Of a DNA stretch of 64,000 nt, positions 62,571 to 64,000 are shown piece by piece. Made by a program: the position numbers and the translations under genes. The stretch spans positions 496,001 through 560,000 of the forward strand of contig NZ_CP041763.1 of the NCBI RefSeq assembly GCF_007559005.1, in the 5' to 3' direction. Source of the DNA: Gordonia zhaorongruii. GTDB lineage: Bacteria > Actinomycetota > Actinomycetes > Mycobacteriales > Mycobacteriaceae. How positions within the stretch are numbered: the first letter of the stretch is position 1; every line of letters begins with the position of its first letter. The notes under the pieces were generated by a model, which worked only from the letters and a program-made list of their open reading frames with translations, searched no databases and was not told where the DNA came from.

Positions 62571-63767
62571 TCAGCCGCCGGAGTGCATGATCTCGGCGCC
62601 TTCGGGGACGATGTCTTCTTCGGGGTCGTCGAGCCAGCCCTCGGGCAATGCGACCGACGACGGTGAGCCCTGGCGTCCGCGCGGGCCGTGAGCGTCGCGC
62701 GGGAACGGCGTGTCCTTCGGCAGGGTCTCGATGAGTTCGCGCAGGTCGTCGAGCGTTTTCACGAGTGAGAGCTGCGAACGCAGACCCGAGCCGGCGGGGA
62801 AGCCGCGCAGGTACCAGGAGATGTGCTTGCGGATCTCGCGCATGCCCTTGTCCTCGCCGTGGTGTGCAGCGAGGAGCGACCCGTGCCGGAACATGATCTC
62901 GCCCACTTCGCCGAGATTCGGCGCTTGCGGAGCGGCGACGCCGCGGAGCCGGGCCGACAGTTCGGCGAACAGCCACGGGCGGCCAAGGCAGCCGCGGCCG
63001 ATCACCACGCCGTCGCAGCCGGTCTGCTCCATCATAGCGACGGCGTCGTCGGCTTCGAAGATGTCTCCGTTGCCGAGTACCGGCACCGTCGTCACATGTT
63101 CCTTGAGGCGTGCGATCTCGTCCCACGCCGCAGTGCCGGAGTACCGCTGCGAGGCGGTGCGGGCGTGCAGCGCGACCGCCTGGGCGCCCTCCTCGGCGGC
63201 GATGCGGCCGGCGTCGAGGTGAGTGTGGTTGTCGTCGTCGATGCCGATGCGGAACTTCACGGTCACCGGGATGTCGGTGCCCTCGGTGGCGCGGACCGCA
63301 GCCGCGACGATGTTGCGGAACAGTCGGCGCTTATAGGGAATGGCCGATCCGCCGCCGCGCTTGGTGACCTTGGGGACGGGGCAGCCGAAGTTCATGTCGA
63401 TGTGGTCGGCGAGGTTCTCGTCGACGATCATCTTGGCGGCCTTGTACGTGTACTCGGGGTCCACCGTGTAGAGCTGCATCGAGCGCGGCGTCTCGGACGG
63501 GTCGAACGTCGTCATGTGCATGGTGACGGGATGGCGTTCGACGAGCGCGCGCGCCGTCACCATCTCGCACACGTACAGCCCGGACACCGTCCCGGTGCGC
63601 TGGGCCTCGAGTTCACGGCACAGTACGCGGAAGGCGACGTTGGTGACGCCCGCCATCGGTGCCAGCACGACGGGGCTGGCGAGCTCGATGGGGCCGATAC
63701 GCAGAGGATCCCGGCCGGTCAGAAAGTCCGGTCGGGATTCCGTCTGGTCGAGTGTTGCGGTGTTCAG
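62571..63767 (-). CDS. dusB: tRNA-dihydrouridine synthase
   Basis: 398-residue FMN enzyme reducing uridine to dihydrouridine in tRNA. TIM-barrel motifs: SPVVLAPMAGVTNVAFRVLC, catalytic Cys in MNFGCPVPKVTKRGGGSA, HARTASQRYSG, GNGDIF and GRGCLGRPWLF. No ATG, GTG or TTG is found just before the fold. The likeliest start is CTG 63767 (LNTATLDQTE), overlapping the upstream stop by four bases (CTGA). The ATG at 63929 would put about 54 residues inside the preceding gene. The C-terminus has a short extra acidic tail. Confidence 0.87.
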   Translation of the reverse strand: MNTATLDQTESRPDFLTGRDPLRIGPIELASPVVLAPMAGVTNVAFRVLCRELEAQRTGTVSGLYVCEMVTARALVERHPVTMHMTTFDPSETPRSMQLYTVDPEYTYKAAKMIVDENLADHIDMNFGCPVPKVTKRGGGSAIPYKRRLFRNIVAAAVRATEGTDIPVTVKFRIGIDDDNHTHLDAGRIAAEEGAQAVALHARTASQRYSGTAAWDEIARLKEHVTTVPVLGNGDIFEADDAVAMMEQTGCDGVVIGRGCLGRPWLFAELSARLRGVAAPQAPNLGEVGEIMFRHGSLLAAHHGEDKGMREIRKHISWYLRGFPAGSGLRSQLSLVKTLDDLRELIETLPKDTPFPRDAHGPRGRQGSPSSVALPEGWLDDPEEDIVPEGAEIMHSGG

Positions 63768-64000
63768 GACGCCTTCTGCTCCCGCTTGCGGGCCTCTCGG
63801 GCCAGGGCGCGGTCTCGCATCTCCTCGAAGCGGGTGGCGTCCTTGTCGAGCTGGTCGAGGAACGCGGCCAACTCCTCGCGCGCCTTGTCGCCCTCGGGGC
63901 CGAAGTCGGTACGGTCGAACACGTTCCACTTGCGCAGGACCGGCTGGATGACCTCTTCGAGGTGCTGACGCAGGTCGTAGATGCCGTGCTTGGCCATCAG
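63764..64000 (-). CDS. Acyl-ACP desaturase (DesA1-type), C-terminal fragment at window edge
   Basis: The last 78 codons of a gene entering from the right edge. The sequence GIYDLRQHLEEVIQPVLRKW and the Glu/Lys-rich end match the C-terminal part of mycobacterial DesA1-type stearoyl-ACP desaturases, which introduce double bases into mycolic precursors. The diiron motifs lie outside the window, so the assignment rests on the tail and on the neighbour dusB. The ATG at 63997 is an internal Met, not the start. Confidence 0.7.
   Translation of the reverse strand: MMAKHGIYDLRQHLEEVIQPVLRKWNVFDRTDFGPEGDKAREELAAFLDQLDKDATRFEEMRDRALAREARKREQKAS

Noticed and set aside
63764-63997. A complete 77-residue gene at the right edge
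   Set aside because: The sequence aligns with the C-terminal tail of DesA-type desaturases and the frame stays open to the edge, so it is treated as a fragment.

Overview
The window looks like chromosome of a high-GC, mycolic-acid-containing actinobacterium, most like Gordonia or a close relative. This rests on the strong GC bias, the steroid-degradation genes (kshA, hsaACB), mycothiol synthase (mshD), an LmeA-type lipoglycan protein, an EccA-type ATPase, DUF3073, DUF222/HNH and LytR-CpsA-Psr proteins, and short operators matching the KstR and KstR2 consensus. No rRNA, tRNA or CRISPR array was seen. The genus call is inference from gene content.

Layout. (1) 1-5438, minus strand: 5' part of a nonribosomal peptide synthetase (C-A-T-C-A, running off the left edge). 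Its first adenylation domain carries a serine-type specificity code. (2) 5711-14324: a tandem glyoxalase-fold protein, then a steroid-catabolic block with divergent kshA and hsaA-hsaC-hsaB around two tandem KstR-type operators. Three genes follow: a DUF1214-like protein, an SDR and a sulfotransferase-like protein. (3) 14336-15100: a GIY-YIG nuclease gene enclosed by 46-bp inverted repeats and bordered by short repeats. (4) 15105-19253, minus: crotonase plus three acyl-CoA dehydrogenase genes behind a perfect KstR2-type operator, probably for degradation of the last steroid rings. (5) 19314-21325, minus: a compact operon of a DUF2249-cupin protein, 7Fe ferredoxin, Fe-S-type winged-helix regulator and membrane protein. 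(6) cysD-cysNC sulfate activation, then an orphan eccA-like gene. (7) purL, a DapB-fold dehydrogenase behind a KstR-like site, DUF222/HNH, dispanin-like and DUF2752 membrane proteins, a GCS2-family ligase, and a DUF559 nuclease bracketed by 32/33-bp direct repeats. (8) PHP phosphoesterase, SCP-like protein, a secreted protein, purF, purM, DUF3073, ygfZ, pabC. (9) cydABDC and a ferritin. (10) Nitrobindin with a 32-residue membrane ORF, sseC, cysA2 with a cysteine-rich leader ORF, lmeA, glnR, mshD. (11) pstSCAB, phoU, an LCP ligase, dusB, and the 3' end of a DesA-type desaturase at the right edge.

From memory, blocks 7-11 follow the order of the M. tuberculosis purL-desA1 region, with the cyd operon and ferritin placed between pabC and the nitrobindin gene.

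Functional links. KshA opens steroid ring B and HsaA/HsaB/HsaC hydroxylate and cleave ring A, but hsaD is not present here. The KstR2-type unit would continue with the propionate-bearing indane fragment. Sulfur genes (cysD, cysNC, cysA2, sseC, mshD) support cysteine and mycothiol supply. The pst-phoU unit handles phosphate, and GlnR senses nitrogen. The most unusual signals are the two repeat-enclosed nuclease genes, the operator-marked catabolic units and the very short ORFs.
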